Of a DNA stretch of 64,000 nt, positions 1-8,386 are shown piece by piece (within the stretch, counting starts at the first letter, position 1; every line of letters begins with the position of its first letter). The notes beneath the pieces are model-generated. The model had not been told where the DNA came from and ran no database searches. It was given only the letters and a program-made list of their open reading frames with translations. The DNA comes from Planococcus glaciei (GTDB lineage Bacteria > Bacillota > Bacilli > Bacillales_A > Planococcaceae). The position numbers were made by a program, and so were the translations under genes. The stretch is from the NCBI RefSeq assembly GCF_900099655.1, contig NZ_FNDC01000009.1:62001-126000 (forward strand). The letters run 5' to 3'.

Positions 1-234
1 TTTCCACTCCTCAGGAGATTTACTATGGTACCGGAATAGTATACTCTATGATTGCCAAAATTTATATTTATTTTTTCGGAATAAGAGAAATAAATACAAT
101 TTTCATTCATCGCAGCTATACAGAAGCAGAAACATGATATTTCCAAACACCCCAAGCCCTAATTGGATGCTTTTCGCTTCCGCGAAAAGCGAAAACCTTC
201 TCTTCTATAAAATTTTCCGGCTCTGGCCAGGGAT

Positions 235-333
235 TGGTGGGAATTCAAGGTGAATTAGTGGGAACTCGCCTCCAAGAGGTAGGAACTCACTTTAAAATGG
301 TAATAACTCCCCCCCATTGGTGGGAACTCACCT
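235..333. repeat. Array A: five degenerate 21-nt direct repeats
   Basis: The core GTGGGAACTC (variants GTGGGAATTC, GTAGGAACTC, GTAATAACTC) begins at 237, 258, 279, 300 and 320, so the steps are 21, 21, 21 and 20 nt. Read on the minus strand the core is GGTGAGTTCCCACC, which resembles the GGTGAGTTGCNACC units of the array at 4.3-4.65 kb. The last unit has inverted ends (GGTG/CACC). The period is seen directly; the function is unknown. Confidence 0.85.
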
Positions 334-353
334 TCACCCCACTTTTTCTGCAC

Positions 354-382
354 ACAAAAAGGCATTTGCGCACAAATGCCTT
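354..382 (-). terminator. Rho-independent terminator of the FAD oxidoreductase gene
   Basis: Stem AAGGCATTT/AAATGCCTT (359-367 with 374-382) is followed on the minus strand by TTTTTGTG, just after the stop codon at 393. Confidence 0.85.
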
Positions 383-392
383 CTTCTGCTTC

Positions 393-2207
393 TTATTGAA
401 TTTTCTTCAGCGCTTTTCCGATGAGGTAATAGGCTTCCGCACCGGTTATTGGCCGGTCTTCTTTCAGCCGTTTTGCAATGGTATTGTCAATGAATCCTTC
501 TTTAACCGCCAGGTCCCACGGACTCTCCGTTTCGGCGGTGATCCCGTTGAATGCAAGAATCAGCTCAGCGGCTTTATCGCGGCTCAATTCCTGGTCTGCC
601 GCTACCAGCCCTTGCATCGCATCTAAATTGATGCGCATTTTTTCAGCTTCGGGCGTTGAGATGCGGTTGGCGCCGTGCATCAGTATGTTTACAAATGCCT
701 GTTCCACCATCGGCTTTTCCACTGGCAATTTATTTTCATATGCCCCTTTGACCAAGCCTAAGTTAAGCAGGGTGCGGACTTCCGGATAAAACCATTCCCC
801 TTCGTAAGAGTAGCCGATGTCGAATGAATAAAGATTGGCGCCTTGCTCTTTCAGTGTACGCTGCAGTTTTTTGATGGCCGCTTTGTCTTTGCTCATTTCC
901 CGCAAGCTCATGTCTTCGTTGATTGAAATGGCCGCTGCTGCACCTGCCGCTTCGCCGGCCGTCATGCCCGTGGGCAATACCCGCGCACTGCCGGCAGCGA
1001 GCGAGCTGTAGCCGGCGGCTTTGCTTGCGACGAGCAATCCGTCTACGTTTTGCGGCACAAGCGAGCGGAACGGGATGGCATATTGTACCGGATCGCTGTA
1101 GATGGCGCCGTAGTCTTCAATGGACGTGGCTTGTTCATCGACCGGGTAAGCACCGAATCCGATTGAATCCCAATGGTCTTTGTTTTCCCAGACATCGCTC
1201 AATGGCAATTGGTACTCCGCTTTTATGTGGCGGGTTTCTCTTATATAAAGTTCTTCCGGGTAACTTGCCACTTCCGCTTTTTCAAATCCCGGGAAGTTGT
1301 TGCGCAGAAACTCTACTATATAACGGGTTTCTTCTTTCCCCATTTCGATGGCTGCTTTTTTCGACGCCGGGTCCAGTCCGTCCACGCCGAAAATTTGCAG
1401 TGCATTGATGACAATTGTCCCGTCGCTCTGGCGGACAATGTTCAAACCGCGAAGGCGGGTGTCTTTTGCGTAGTGCGCTTTATAATCAAAATGCAGATCG
1501 CCGTATCCCCAGGCGACATTGCCGCTTACCTCGCCGCCGCCAAAAACGCCTTCTTTCGATGCTTTTTGGAGCCCTTCCCAGTCGACGCCTTTCAAGTGGA
1601 TCATCAGCGTCACGGCCATTTTCCGGTCTTCAAGGTTCATGTCTCCGCCGCCAGTAAAATAAGGAGCCCCTGCTTTTACTGCCAAATCCCCGTCTTTTGT
1701 GCTGTCGATAAAGCGTTTCGCCGTAACCGTCCGGCTTTCTCCCGACGCTTCCGTCACCCCAATGGCCGAAAGACGTTTGCCTTCTTTCACCGTTTCAGTG
1801 ATTTGCGTTTCCTTCATTAAGGTCAGGTTATCTTCTTCATCCACCAATTGGTGGAACGCTTTTTCCGCTGTTTCAATGTCAAAGCCTACTTGGCCGCCGA
1901 CTATCTCATGCCATTCGGCAAAAATGCCGGCATTGGCCGGATTGCCGTTTTTGTCCGAGCTGACATCGAGAAAATTCAGCATGCCGTCTGTCATTAAACC
2001 GCCTAAGCTGTCATCCTCGGAGATCAATAGCGTCTTGCTGCCGTTCCGCGCAGCCGAAACAGCCGCCGCCACGCCCTCCGGTTCACCGCCGAAGACCACA
2101 ACATCGAAGTCGGTTTCAGAAGCTTGTTCCTTAAAGCCCATCCATCCCGCAATCAACAAAATTGCGAGCAGAAGCAATGCAATAAATCCTATATGTGTCT
2201 TTTTCAT
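393..2207 (-). CDS. Membrane-tethered FAD-dependent oxidoreductase
   Basis: A 604-aa protein of the FAD-dependent oxidoreductase group (FAD_oxidored type). An N-terminal hydrophobic segment (about residues 6-24) is a signal peptide or anchor. It is followed by the dinucleotide-binding beta-alpha-beta unit DVVVFGGEPEGVAAAVSAA, where the usual GxGxxG reads GGEPEG. A further family motif is ARVLPTGMTAGEAAGAAAA near residue 410. The last ~145 residues fall outside the FAD fold and look like degenerate SLH repeats (YPEVRTLLNLGLVKG, ITGAEAYYLIGKALKK). The start at 2207 was chosen because GGAGGAC lies just upstream; the reading frame opens further but without a ribosome-binding site. The substrate is unknown. 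It is divergent from the LtaS-like gene, 170 bp away. Confidence 0.8.
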   Translation of the reverse strand: MKKTHIGFIALLLLAILLIAGWMGFKEQASETDFDVVVFGGEPEGVAAAVSAARNGSKTLLISEDDSLGGLMTDGMLNFLDVSSDKNGNPANAGIFAEWHEIVGGQVGFDIETAEKAFHQLVDEEDNLTLMKETQITETVKEGKRLSAIGVTEASGESRTVTAKRFIDSTKDGDLAVKAGAPYFTGGGDMNLEDRKMAVTLMIHLKGVDWEGLQKASKEGVFGGGEVSGNVAWGYGDLHFDYKAHYAKDTRLRGLNIVRQSDGTIVINALQIFGVDGLDPASKKAAIEMGKEETRYIVEFLRNNFPGFEKAEVASYPEELYIRETRHIKAEYQLPLSDVWENKDHWDSIGFGAYPVDEQATSIEDYGAIYSDPVQYAIPFRSLVPQNVDGLLVASKAAGYSSLAAGSARVLPTGMTAGEAAGAAAAISINEDMSLREMSKDKAAIKKLQRTLKEQGANLYSFDIGYSYEGEWFYPEVRTLLNLGLVKGAYENKLPVEKPMVEQAFVNILMHGANRISTPEAEKMRINLDAMQGLVAADQELSRDKAAELILAFNGITAETESPWDLAVKEGFIDNTIAKRLKEDRPITGAEAYYLIGKALKKIQ

Positions 2208-2306
2208 TATGTCCTCCATTTTTCTTATTCCAACTATGCCTCCTGTAATGGTAGCAGACCCCTTGCCTTCTTTCAAACCTCTCCTCGTATACAATTCTTC
2301 AGTCAC

Positions 2307-2335
2307 TTGACTTCTTCCGTTCTTTCACGAACAAT
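2307..2335 (+). promoter_or_regulatory. Possible sigma-A promoter of the LtaS-like gene
   Basis: TTGACT (2307-2312), a 17-nt spacer and AACAAT (2330-2335), about 40 nt before the start codon. The -35 box is good and the -10 box is weak. Confidence 0.4.
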
Positions 2336-2377
2336 AAAGATTGGACAAAAAAAGGATCTAAATTAGGTGGTTAATTT

Positions 2378-4255
2378 ATGAAAAAAGAATCGGTTTATCA
2401 ATTCTTCAAAAGTCATTTGTTTATTATTTCTCTTTTATTATTATTAAAAGTGGTACTGCTGCGCTTCTTATTATTCCAGGAAGTCAGCTTGTTGAAAGCA
2501 GTTGTCCTGGAGTTTAGCTATATTGTGCTCTTTGCTGCCATCATTGAATTGATTGCCGTGAAATGGAAGCCAGGGGCGTTTCTCCTGTTCAGCGTACTGT
2601 TTTCCACATTGTTTTTAGCGGTCATTATGTACCATTCCTTCTTCGGCCGCATTGTGACGTACTTTGCGCTGTTCCAGGTTGGCCAAGTCGGCACCATTTC
2701 AGAAAGCATTACGGCGTTGCTGAATCCGGTCTATATTCTGTTCTTCGCAGACATTCTCATTTTGCTCGTCTTGCTGGCGTTCCGGAAATACCCGCTCAGC
2801 ACAAAGCCTTTGAATGCGAAATACTTCGTTGTGCCGATTTTATTGGCGTCGATTGTTGTGACGCTCGTCAACTTCACCTCCCATAAAGATGAACTGATTG
2901 CGAACAATGTTATTGCCGCAGAAGAAAAAGGGATCCTGAACTACGAAGCGCTCGAAATCGTTTTTGGCCCTGACAGCCAAGTGAACGCACAGACCAATGT
3001 ATCAGTCGAAAACGCGGCAGAATTGCAAAAAGAAGTTCAGGAGTTGAAAGGCTTAGAGGACATTCCGGTTGAGGATCGCAAATTTTTCGGCGATGCCGAG
3101 GGACGCAATTTGATCGTCATCCAAGTTGAGTCGATGCAGAACTTCCCGCTCCGCCTGAATGTCGGCGGCAATGAAGTGACGCCGAACTTGAACAAACTGC
3201 TTGATGAAAGTTTTTATTTCCCGAACACAGCCCAGCAGACCGGGCCTGGAAATACATCGGATGCGGAATTCATCTTGAACACCTCGCTTTACCCGGTGGC
3301 GTTCAATCCGACTTCCCAAACCTATGGCAATAAACAATTCCCGAGCCTGCCGCGTTTGTTGAACGAGCGGAACTACACGACCATGACGTTCCACGCGGAT
3401 GACATTTCGTTCTGGAACCGCGATGAACTGTATCCGGCACTTGGGTTCAATAATTTCTACTACGGCGAATTCTTCGGCAATGAAGACGTTATCGGCATCG
3501 GCCCGTCCGATGAAGTCATGTTCAACAAAGCCTTGCCGGTATTGAAAGAACAGCACGCCAAAGACAAGCCGTTCTTTGCCCATCTAATCGGGCTGACCAG
3601 CCACCATCCGTTTACGTTGCCGGCAGAAGAACGGCAATATGCGCTGCCGGATCAATTCAAAGATTCTTTGACCGGCGATTATTTAGTATCCATGCATTAT
3701 ATGGACCGCGTCATCAACGGTTTTATTGAGCAATTAAAAGCGGAAGGCATGTACGAAAACAGCGTCATTGCCATTTACGGCGACCATTTCGGCCTGCAGC
3801 AAAGCGCCATCAGCGAACGCGATGTCGATTTGGTTAGCGAACTGCTTGGCCGCGAGTACCAGACGCTCGACCGTTTGAATGTCCCGTTCATCGTCCATGC
3901 ACCGGGGATCACGGATCAAGGGCAAACATTTGAGAAAATGAGCGGCCAGCTGGATATGATGCCGACGCTTGCCAATCTGCTTGGTTTGCCGCTCGACGAA
4001 CAAGTGGTCTTCGGGCAGGATTTGTTGAACCACGATTCCAACCTGCTCGGTGCCCGCTATTACTTGCCAGTCGGTTCGTTCTGGAACGACGACATCCTGT
4101 TCATGCCGGAAAAAGGCTATGAAGACGGCACCGCTTTCGATCTGGAAACGGAAACGCCGCTGGATGATTTCAGCCAGTACAAAACGGATTACGACCGCAT
4201 CCTGCAGCTGGAAAGCTTATCGGATGCTTATCTGGAAAGCTTGCCTGAGCGATAA
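2378..4255 (+). CDS. LtaS-family membrane sulfatase (lipoteichoic acid synthase-like)
   Basis: A 625-aa protein. The N-terminal ~170 residues form about five membrane segments, and a long extracellular sulfatase-fold domain follows, the LtaS architecture. Active-site motifs are present: Glu251 in IVIQVESMQNF, Thr293 in GPGNTSDAEF (the nucleophile in LtaS enzymes), the FHADDISFWNR region, and Asp469-His470 in IYGDHFG, which bind Mn2+. Known family members transfer glycerol phosphate from phosphatidylglycerol onto lipoteichoic acid; whether this is the main synthase or a primase/stress paralogue cannot be told from sequence. Monocistronic, with a terminator right after the stop. Start ATG 2378 has an AGGTGG ribosome-binding site. 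Confidence 0.88.
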   Translation: MKKESVYQFFKSHLFIISLLLLLKVVLLRFLLFQEVSLLKAVVLEFSYIVLFAAIIELIAVKWKPGAFLLFSVLFSTLFLAVIMYHSFFGRIVTYFALFQVGQVGTISESITALLNPVYILFFADILILLVLLAFRKYPLSTKPLNAKYFVVPILLASIVVTLVNFTSHKDELIANNVIAAEEKGILNYEALEIVFGPDSQVNAQTNVSVENAAELQKEVQELKGLEDIPVEDRKFFGDAEGRNLIVIQVESMQNFPLRLNVGGNEVTPNLNKLLDESFYFPNTAQQTGPGNTSDAEFILNTSLYPVAFNPTSQTYGNKQFPSLPRLLNERNYTTMTFHADDISFWNRDELYPALGFNNFYYGEFFGNEDVIGIGPSDEVMFNKALPVLKEQHAKDKPFFAHLIGLTSHHPFTLPAEERQYALPDQFKDSLTGDYLVSMHYMDRVINGFIEQLKAEGMYENSVIAIYGDHFGLQQSAISERDVDLVSELLGREYQTLDRLNVPFIVHAPGITDQGQTFEKMSGQLDMMPTLANLLGLPLDEQVVFGQDLLNHDSNLLGARYYLPVGSFWNDDILFMPEKGYEDGTAFDLETETPLDDFSQYKTDYDRILQLESLSDAYLESLPER

Positions 4256-4302
4256 AAAATGCCCTGCTTCCTTTATATTTTGGAAGCGGGGCATTTTTGT
4301 GC
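4256..4302 (+). terminator. Terminator of the LtaS-like gene
   Basis: Stem AAAATGCCCTGCTTCC (4256-4271) pairs with GGAAGCGGGGCATTTT (4282-4297), followed by TTTGTG. Confidence 0.88.
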
Positions 4303-4307
4303 AGTTT

Positions 4308-4652
4308 TGGGTGAGTTGCGACCTTTTGGGGGTGAGTTGCTACGAATCCGGTATGAGTTACAACCTTTTCATGCTGAGTTACTACCAATTCCATCTGAGT
4401 TACACCTTTCTGCTTTAGTTAGGTTTTTCTTCTAAATTGTGAGCAAGTCTCTGTGAGTTAGCCCCCTTCCTGTTTGAGTTGCAAGCAATCCTATCTGAGT
4501 TACACCCTTTCCTGTTTGAGTTGCAACCAATTTCATCTGAGTTACACCCTTTCCTGCTTGAGTTGCAACCAATTCCATCTGAGTTACACCCTTTCCTGTT
4601 TGAGTTGCAACCAATCCTATCTGAGTTACACCCTTTCCTGCTTAAGTTACGA
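4308..4652. repeat. Array B: about 16 degenerate 21-nt direct repeats
   Basis: The core TGAGTT (with TAGTT or TAAGTT variants) starts at 4312, 4333, 4354, 4375, 4396, about 4415, 4454, 4475, 4496, 4517, 4538, 4559, 4580, 4601, 4622 and 4643. Steps are exactly 21 nt except around 4415-4454, where the array is degraded. From 4475 two unit types alternate, TGAGTTGCAACCAAT-like and TGAGTTACACCCTTT-like, giving a 42-nt super-period. The array fills the gap between two convergent terminators. The open reading frames across it (repeating CNSxRxG) are a by-product of the 7-codon period and lack ribosome-binding sites. Confidence 0.92.
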
Positions 4653-4682
4653 CCTCTGCGCTCCATTTACATTCTTAATCAA

Positions 4683-4720
4683 AAAACCCGATACACTGGC
4701 GAACCGGTGTATCGGGTTTT
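4683..4720 (-). terminator. Terminator of the 5'-nucleotidase gene
   Basis: Stem AAAACCCGATACAC/GTGTATCGGGTTTT (4683-4696 with 4707-4720). T-runs on both sides make it potentially bidirectional. Confidence 0.88.
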
Positions 4721-4726
4721 GCTGTT

Positions 4727-6934
4727 TTATTTGCTTGGTGTTTGCTTGATCAGCAATGAGAACATTTTTGCTGTTTCTTCACGTGTTGTGAATTTAGCCG
4801 GCATGTAGTTGCCATTCCAACCGTCTGAGATTTTAAAATCATAAAGCATGCTTACTGCTTTTTGCGACTCTGCATTCAATTTGCTGATGTCCTTGAATGG
4901 AGCTACTTTATCCATTGTGTAATCTTTTTCGCTCGCATGGTCGTATAAACGGTTCATGATCAAAGCGAAGTGCTCGCGTGAAATTTTATCGTTCGGGTTA
5001 AATTTCGTGCTAGTAACCCCTTTGATCAATCCTGCTTTGACAGCAGCATTAATTTCCGCTTGGCGCTCTGCCGGAAGTTTTGAAATATCCGTGAACTTGG
5101 ATGCAGGTGCATCCGCTACTGGCAAGCCCAGTGTACGAACCATAAGCGTTACGGCCTGCCAGCGCGGCAAGTCTTGTTTTGGTGAGAATGTGGTTCCTGT
5201 TGTACCATTCATGATCTTTTTCGCGTACAAGTCTTGAATGTATGGGTAAGCCCATCCTTTTTCATCAAGATCGGTAAACGGCATTTCCACTTCGCCTGGC
5301 TCTTCCGTTACAGGAGCAGGTACGATTCCATATGGGTTTCCTTCTTGCAATGATGCTACGTAATCGATGAACATTTCATAATCGATGTTGCCAGGCTCGC
5401 TTACGCGGCCATCTGCATACGCTTCACCAAATGAAGTGTAGCCGTCTCCGCCTTTTGCAGTGAACGTATTCGTCGCAACTTTGTAGTTTTTGTTCAAATC
5501 AAGTGCCGTACTTGTTCCATTTTCCACTACTGTCACTTCTGTAACACGTGACCCTGCTGGCTGTGTATTATCAAATTTGAAATCCAGTCCAGCTGTATGC
5601 AAGAAACCGCCGGATTCATTCGGATGATCTTTCACACTGTTTTCAAGAGCTGCTTTAATTTCTGTTCCTTTTAGATCCATAATTGCCAGTGCATTACCGA
5701 AAGGCATAACCGTCAAAACATCACCGACTGTGATCACGCCTTCTGTAATAGAAGCACGGATACCGCCGCCGTTTTGTACAGCGATGACTGTTGCAGGGTC
5801 AATCTTTTTCGCAGTTGAAAGCATGCCTTCTGTAATCAGGCTTCCGAGATTTGTTTCAGAAGCACGGACACCTGTTCCGTCGCCATTTGTTTTGCTGCGG
5901 CCGCCGTCAAGAAAAACTGTCGCTTCCGCTCCGATTGATTCGTTCTTAAGTGCGTCAACTTCCACAGAGTATTCTTTCAGCTTTTCAGCAACTGCTGCGT
6001 CCGGAGTAAGAGTCGATTTCGCCACTTCGTGAAGAGTTCCAGTGTGAGCCGTGATAACGCCTTCTTCATTGAACGTAACATCCAATTGACCGACGAATTT
6101 GCCGTATTCGTTTGCTTGAACGATGACAACCGGGTCCACATTTTCCACTACTTTAGGTGGAGACACTTTCGTATGTGTATGTCCGCCGACAATGACGTCA
6201 ATTCCTTCCACTTCTTTTGCAAGCGTTAAATCGTTGTCGAATTTAATAGAGTCATCAAAACCGATATGTGTCAACGCCACAATTTTATCTACGCCAGCTT
6301 CTTCAAAAGCTGCTACCGCTTCTTCAGCTGCTTCCAGGTAATTGGTGAATTCAACATCGGCCGGACTGGAAATAGAAGCTGTTTCTTCAGTCGTCAAACC
6401 GAAAATCCCAATTTCTTCTCCGTTCACTTCTTTAATGATGCCGTTGTAAATTTCGCCGTCCCCGTAATCGGCTGTGTACTCTTTATTTTGCCATTCGCCA
6501 AGGAATTCATTTGCTGCAAAGTCCACGTTCGCTGAGACGAATGGGAAATCAGCTTCGGCAACAAATTCATCCAATGCCTGATGGTTGTCCACTGAACCAA
6601 GGTCAAATTCATGGTTCCCGAAAGTCATGGCATCGTATTTCATCATATTCATGAATGTCATATCTGCCTGTCCTTGGAAAGTATTAAAGTAAAGCGTTCC
6701 AGAAAAAACGTCACCCGCGTCAAGCAACAAATTATTTGGTTTCTTCCCGCGAATATCATTCACAATTGCTGCACGCGTCGCTACATTATCCAAATTCGCA
6801 TGCGTGTCGTTCGTGTGCATAATCGTCAGTTCAAAATCCCCTTCAGCTGCTTGTACATCAGCCGGCGCTTGAACTCCAATCACACTTGCCGTCAATGCAG
6901 CAGCGATTGTGGCCTTAAACACTTTTCCTTTCAT
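4727..6934 (-). CDS. Secreted 5'-nucleotidase/metallophosphatase with SLH domains
   Basis: A 735-aa surface enzyme. Signal peptide at about 1-29 (cleavage near VQAAEG). The calcineurin-like metallophosphatase domain carries ELTIMHTNDTHANLDN, FGNHEFDLG and VGGHTHTKV, the dinuclear metal ligands of the UshA/YfkN family. The 5'-nucleotidase C-terminal domain follows, with the substrate-binding NGGGIR motif. From about residue 550 come three SLH repeats (FTDLDEKGWAYPYIQDL, FTDISKLPAERQAEINAAV, FKDISKLNAESQKAVSML) that should anchor it to pyruvylated wall polymer. It probably dephosphorylates extracellular nucleotides or phosphoesters to scavenge phosphate and nucleosides. A clear promoter lies upstream and a terminator downstream, so it is monocistronic. 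Confidence 0.92.
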   Translation of the reverse strand: MKGKVFKATIAAALTASVIGVQAPADVQAAEGDFELTIMHTNDTHANLDNVATRAAIVNDIRGKKPNNLLLDAGDVFSGTLYFNTFQGQADMTFMNMMKYDAMTFGNHEFDLGSVDNHQALDEFVAEADFPFVSANVDFAANEFLGEWQNKEYTADYGDGEIYNGIIKEVNGEEIGIFGLTTEETASISSPADVEFTNYLEAAEEAVAAFEEAGVDKIVALTHIGFDDSIKFDNDLTLAKEVEGIDVIVGGHTHTKVSPPKVVENVDPVVIVQANEYGKFVGQLDVTFNEEGVITAHTGTLHEVAKSTLTPDAAVAEKLKEYSVEVDALKNESIGAEATVFLDGGRSKTNGDGTGVRASETNLGSLITEGMLSTAKKIDPATVIAVQNGGGIRASITEGVITVGDVLTVMPFGNALAIMDLKGTEIKAALENSVKDHPNESGGFLHTAGLDFKFDNTQPAGSRVTEVTVVENGTSTALDLNKNYKVATNTFTAKGGDGYTSFGEAYADGRVSEPGNIDYEMFIDYVASLQEGNPYGIVPAPVTEEPGEVEMPFTDLDEKGWAYPYIQDLYAKKIMNGTTGTTFSPKQDLPRWQAVTLMVRTLGLPVADAPASKFTDISKLPAERQAEINAAVKAGLIKGVTSTKFNPNDKISREHFALIMNRLYDHASEKDYTMDKVAPFKDISKLNAESQKAVSMLYDFKISDGWNGNYMPAKFTTREETAKMFSLLIKQTPSK

Positions 6935-7047
6935 TCTGACACCATCCTTAATAGTTTTTTGAGCAATTGCTGTCTACCCAGCTGCCTGTATCGGATCAAT
7001 GCCTATGTCTGTTTGAACACAGCAAGCAAGCGCAATCATTCGCTTTT

Positions 7048-7076
7048 AGTGTAGCACGCCCCCTTTTTTAGAACAA
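7048..7076 (-). promoter_or_regulatory. Sigma-A promoter of the 5'-nucleotidase gene
   Basis: On the minus strand: TTGTTC (7071-7076), a 17-nt spacer and TACACT (7048-7053), with an extended TGC just before the -10 box. About 115 nt upstream of the start codon. Confidence 0.7.
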
Positions 7077-7215
7077 TAAGATTTTTAAATGAATTGCCAT
7101 TTAACTAAATCTTTATACCCTCTTTACAATTCCGTAAATAGCACTAGCATTTGCCGTGTTAAAATGATGGAGGTGTGTTTAATTTATCAGGCAATGAAGA
7201 AAGTATGGTGATTAA

Positions 7216-8370
7216 ATGGCTTTAAAACGAAAATATTTGGATGAAGTTCAATACGCCCGGGCGCTCGCTTTGTTCGCGGTATTTGCGGTCCATGCAACTT
7301 CACACGGCGTAGCAAACACCGATACGGGCTCTTTTATGTTTGGTGTCTATAATTTTTTAAATATCGCTGGAAAGATCGGAACACCGGCATTCATTTTTCT
7401 TAGCAGTTTTATTTTGTTTTATACGTATTACCACCGCGACCTAACGGCCAAGTTGTTCCAGCAATTTTATAAGAAACGGCTGCTGTTTATTCTTGTTCCT
7501 TATGTCGTTTTTTCGGTGTTCTATTTCCTTATTTATCAGCGCCTATATGGAAGTTTTGACGACATCCCTGCGATGGCGGAAAATTTTCTTTATAAAGTTG
7601 CAACCGGCAATGCGCATTTCCATTTGTATTTTGTGTTTGTCAGCGTACAGTTTTACTTGATGTTCCCGGTTCTGCTGTACCTCTTCAAGAAATTCAAGTG
7701 GATCCGGAAGTATTCCTTTTTTATCGGCATTGCCATCCAATGGGCATGGGTGCTGTTGAATGCTGAATACGGCTTTGTCCCATCGAAATCGGTTGTGTCG
7801 CTTTCTTATATGATGTTTTATTTCTTCGGGGCGTTCCTCGGTGTGTATTATGAATCGGTTGCCGCTTGGATTCGGGACTGGCGAAAGAATTTTGCAGGAA
7901 TCGTATTCATCTTTGCCGGATTTGCAGCCATGATTTATTTTTATGTCGATATTTATTACAACATCCGCACCGGCCAGCCGACATTCAGCAACCGCGTCGT
8001 GGAATTTGCGTGGAGCACACATGCTTTATTTGCATGCGCTGCTATTTTTATCACGGTCCACTTCCTCGCTTCGCTGAAACTGGTTTTCCTAAAAAAACTG
8101 CTGACGGAACTCGGCACCGTATCATTCGGCATGTACTTGATCCACCCGTTTTTCCTAATGGTGTTAAGGCCTGTACTGCCCAATAACGGCGAGCCGCTGG
8201 AATTCCATTCCTTGCAATTGGCCGTTTTGCTCATTATGTTTTTCGGCAGCTGGTTCACAGTCCGGTTCTTTTATGAATTCGTTCCGCATAGCTGGATTGT
8301 TTTCGGAAAAGGAAACCGGCTGCGCGATCTGCCAAAAATCAAAAAAGGAGTTGCCCCTAAACCACTTTAG
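7216..8370 (+). CDS. Acyltransferase 3 family membrane protein
   Basis: A 384-aa multi-pass membrane protein (about ten hydrophobic segments) of the acyltransferase-3 / OafA type. The N-terminal signature is YARALALFAVFAVHATSHG, with the Arg and His typical of the family, and GTVSFGMYLIHPFFL is the characteristic late motif. Such enzymes O-acetylate or otherwise acylate cell-surface polysaccharides or peptidoglycan. The next gene cluster makes a wall polymer, so a role in decorating that polymer is plausible but is inference. It is followed by a shared convergent terminator with csaB. Confidence 0.85.
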   Translation: MALKRKYLDEVQYARALALFAVFAVHATSHGVANTDTGSFMFGVYNFLNIAGKIGTPAFIFLSSFILFYTYYHRDLTAKLFQQFYKKRLLFILVPYVVFSVFYFLIYQRLYGSFDDIPAMAENFLYKVATGNAHFHLYFVFVSVQFYLMFPVLLYLFKKFKWIRKYSFFIGIAIQWAWVLLNAEYGFVPSKSVVSLSYMMFYFFGAFLGVYYESVAAWIRDWRKNFAGIVFIFAGFAAMIYFYVDIYYNIRTGQPTFSNRVVEFAWSTHALFACAAIFITVHFLASLKLVFLKKLLTELGTVSFGMYLIHPFFLMVLRPVLPNNGEPLEFHSLQLAVLLIMFFGSWFTVRFFYEFVPHSWIVFGKGNRLRDLPKIKKGVAPKPL

Positions 8371-8385
8371 GGCAACTCCTTTTTG
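8342..8385. terminator. Bidirectional terminator between the acyltransferase gene and csaB
   Basis: AAAGGAGTTGCCC pairs with GGGCAACTCCTTT, with A-runs and T-runs on both sides. The acyltransferase stop codon lies in the loop. Confidence 0.9.
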
Positions 8386-8386
8386 C

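Larger units (their letters stand above)
1..392. other. Intergenic region downstream of the FAD oxidoreductase
   Basis: No convincing gene. It holds a perfect hairpin at 169-190 (GCTTTTCGC, 4-nt loop, GCGAAAAGC), the 21-nt repeat array at 235-333, and the terminator of the oxidoreductase gene at 354-382. The first 160 bases are AT-rich with no start codon that has a usable ribosome-binding site. Confidence 0.6.

Noticed and set aside
1173-1820. 215-codon plus-strand frame opposite the FAD oxidoreductase
   Set aside because: Antisense shadow: no ribosome-binding site, and the composition mirrors the minus-strand coding frame.
4308-4652. CRISPR array
   Set aside because: Units are directly adjacent and degenerate, with no unique spacers of 30 nt or more and no cas genes in the window.
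4415-4666. Open frames encoding CNSxRxG heptapeptide repeats
   Set aside because: They arise because 21 nt is a multiple of three. They lack ribosome-binding sites and exist in more than one frame and on both strands of the array.
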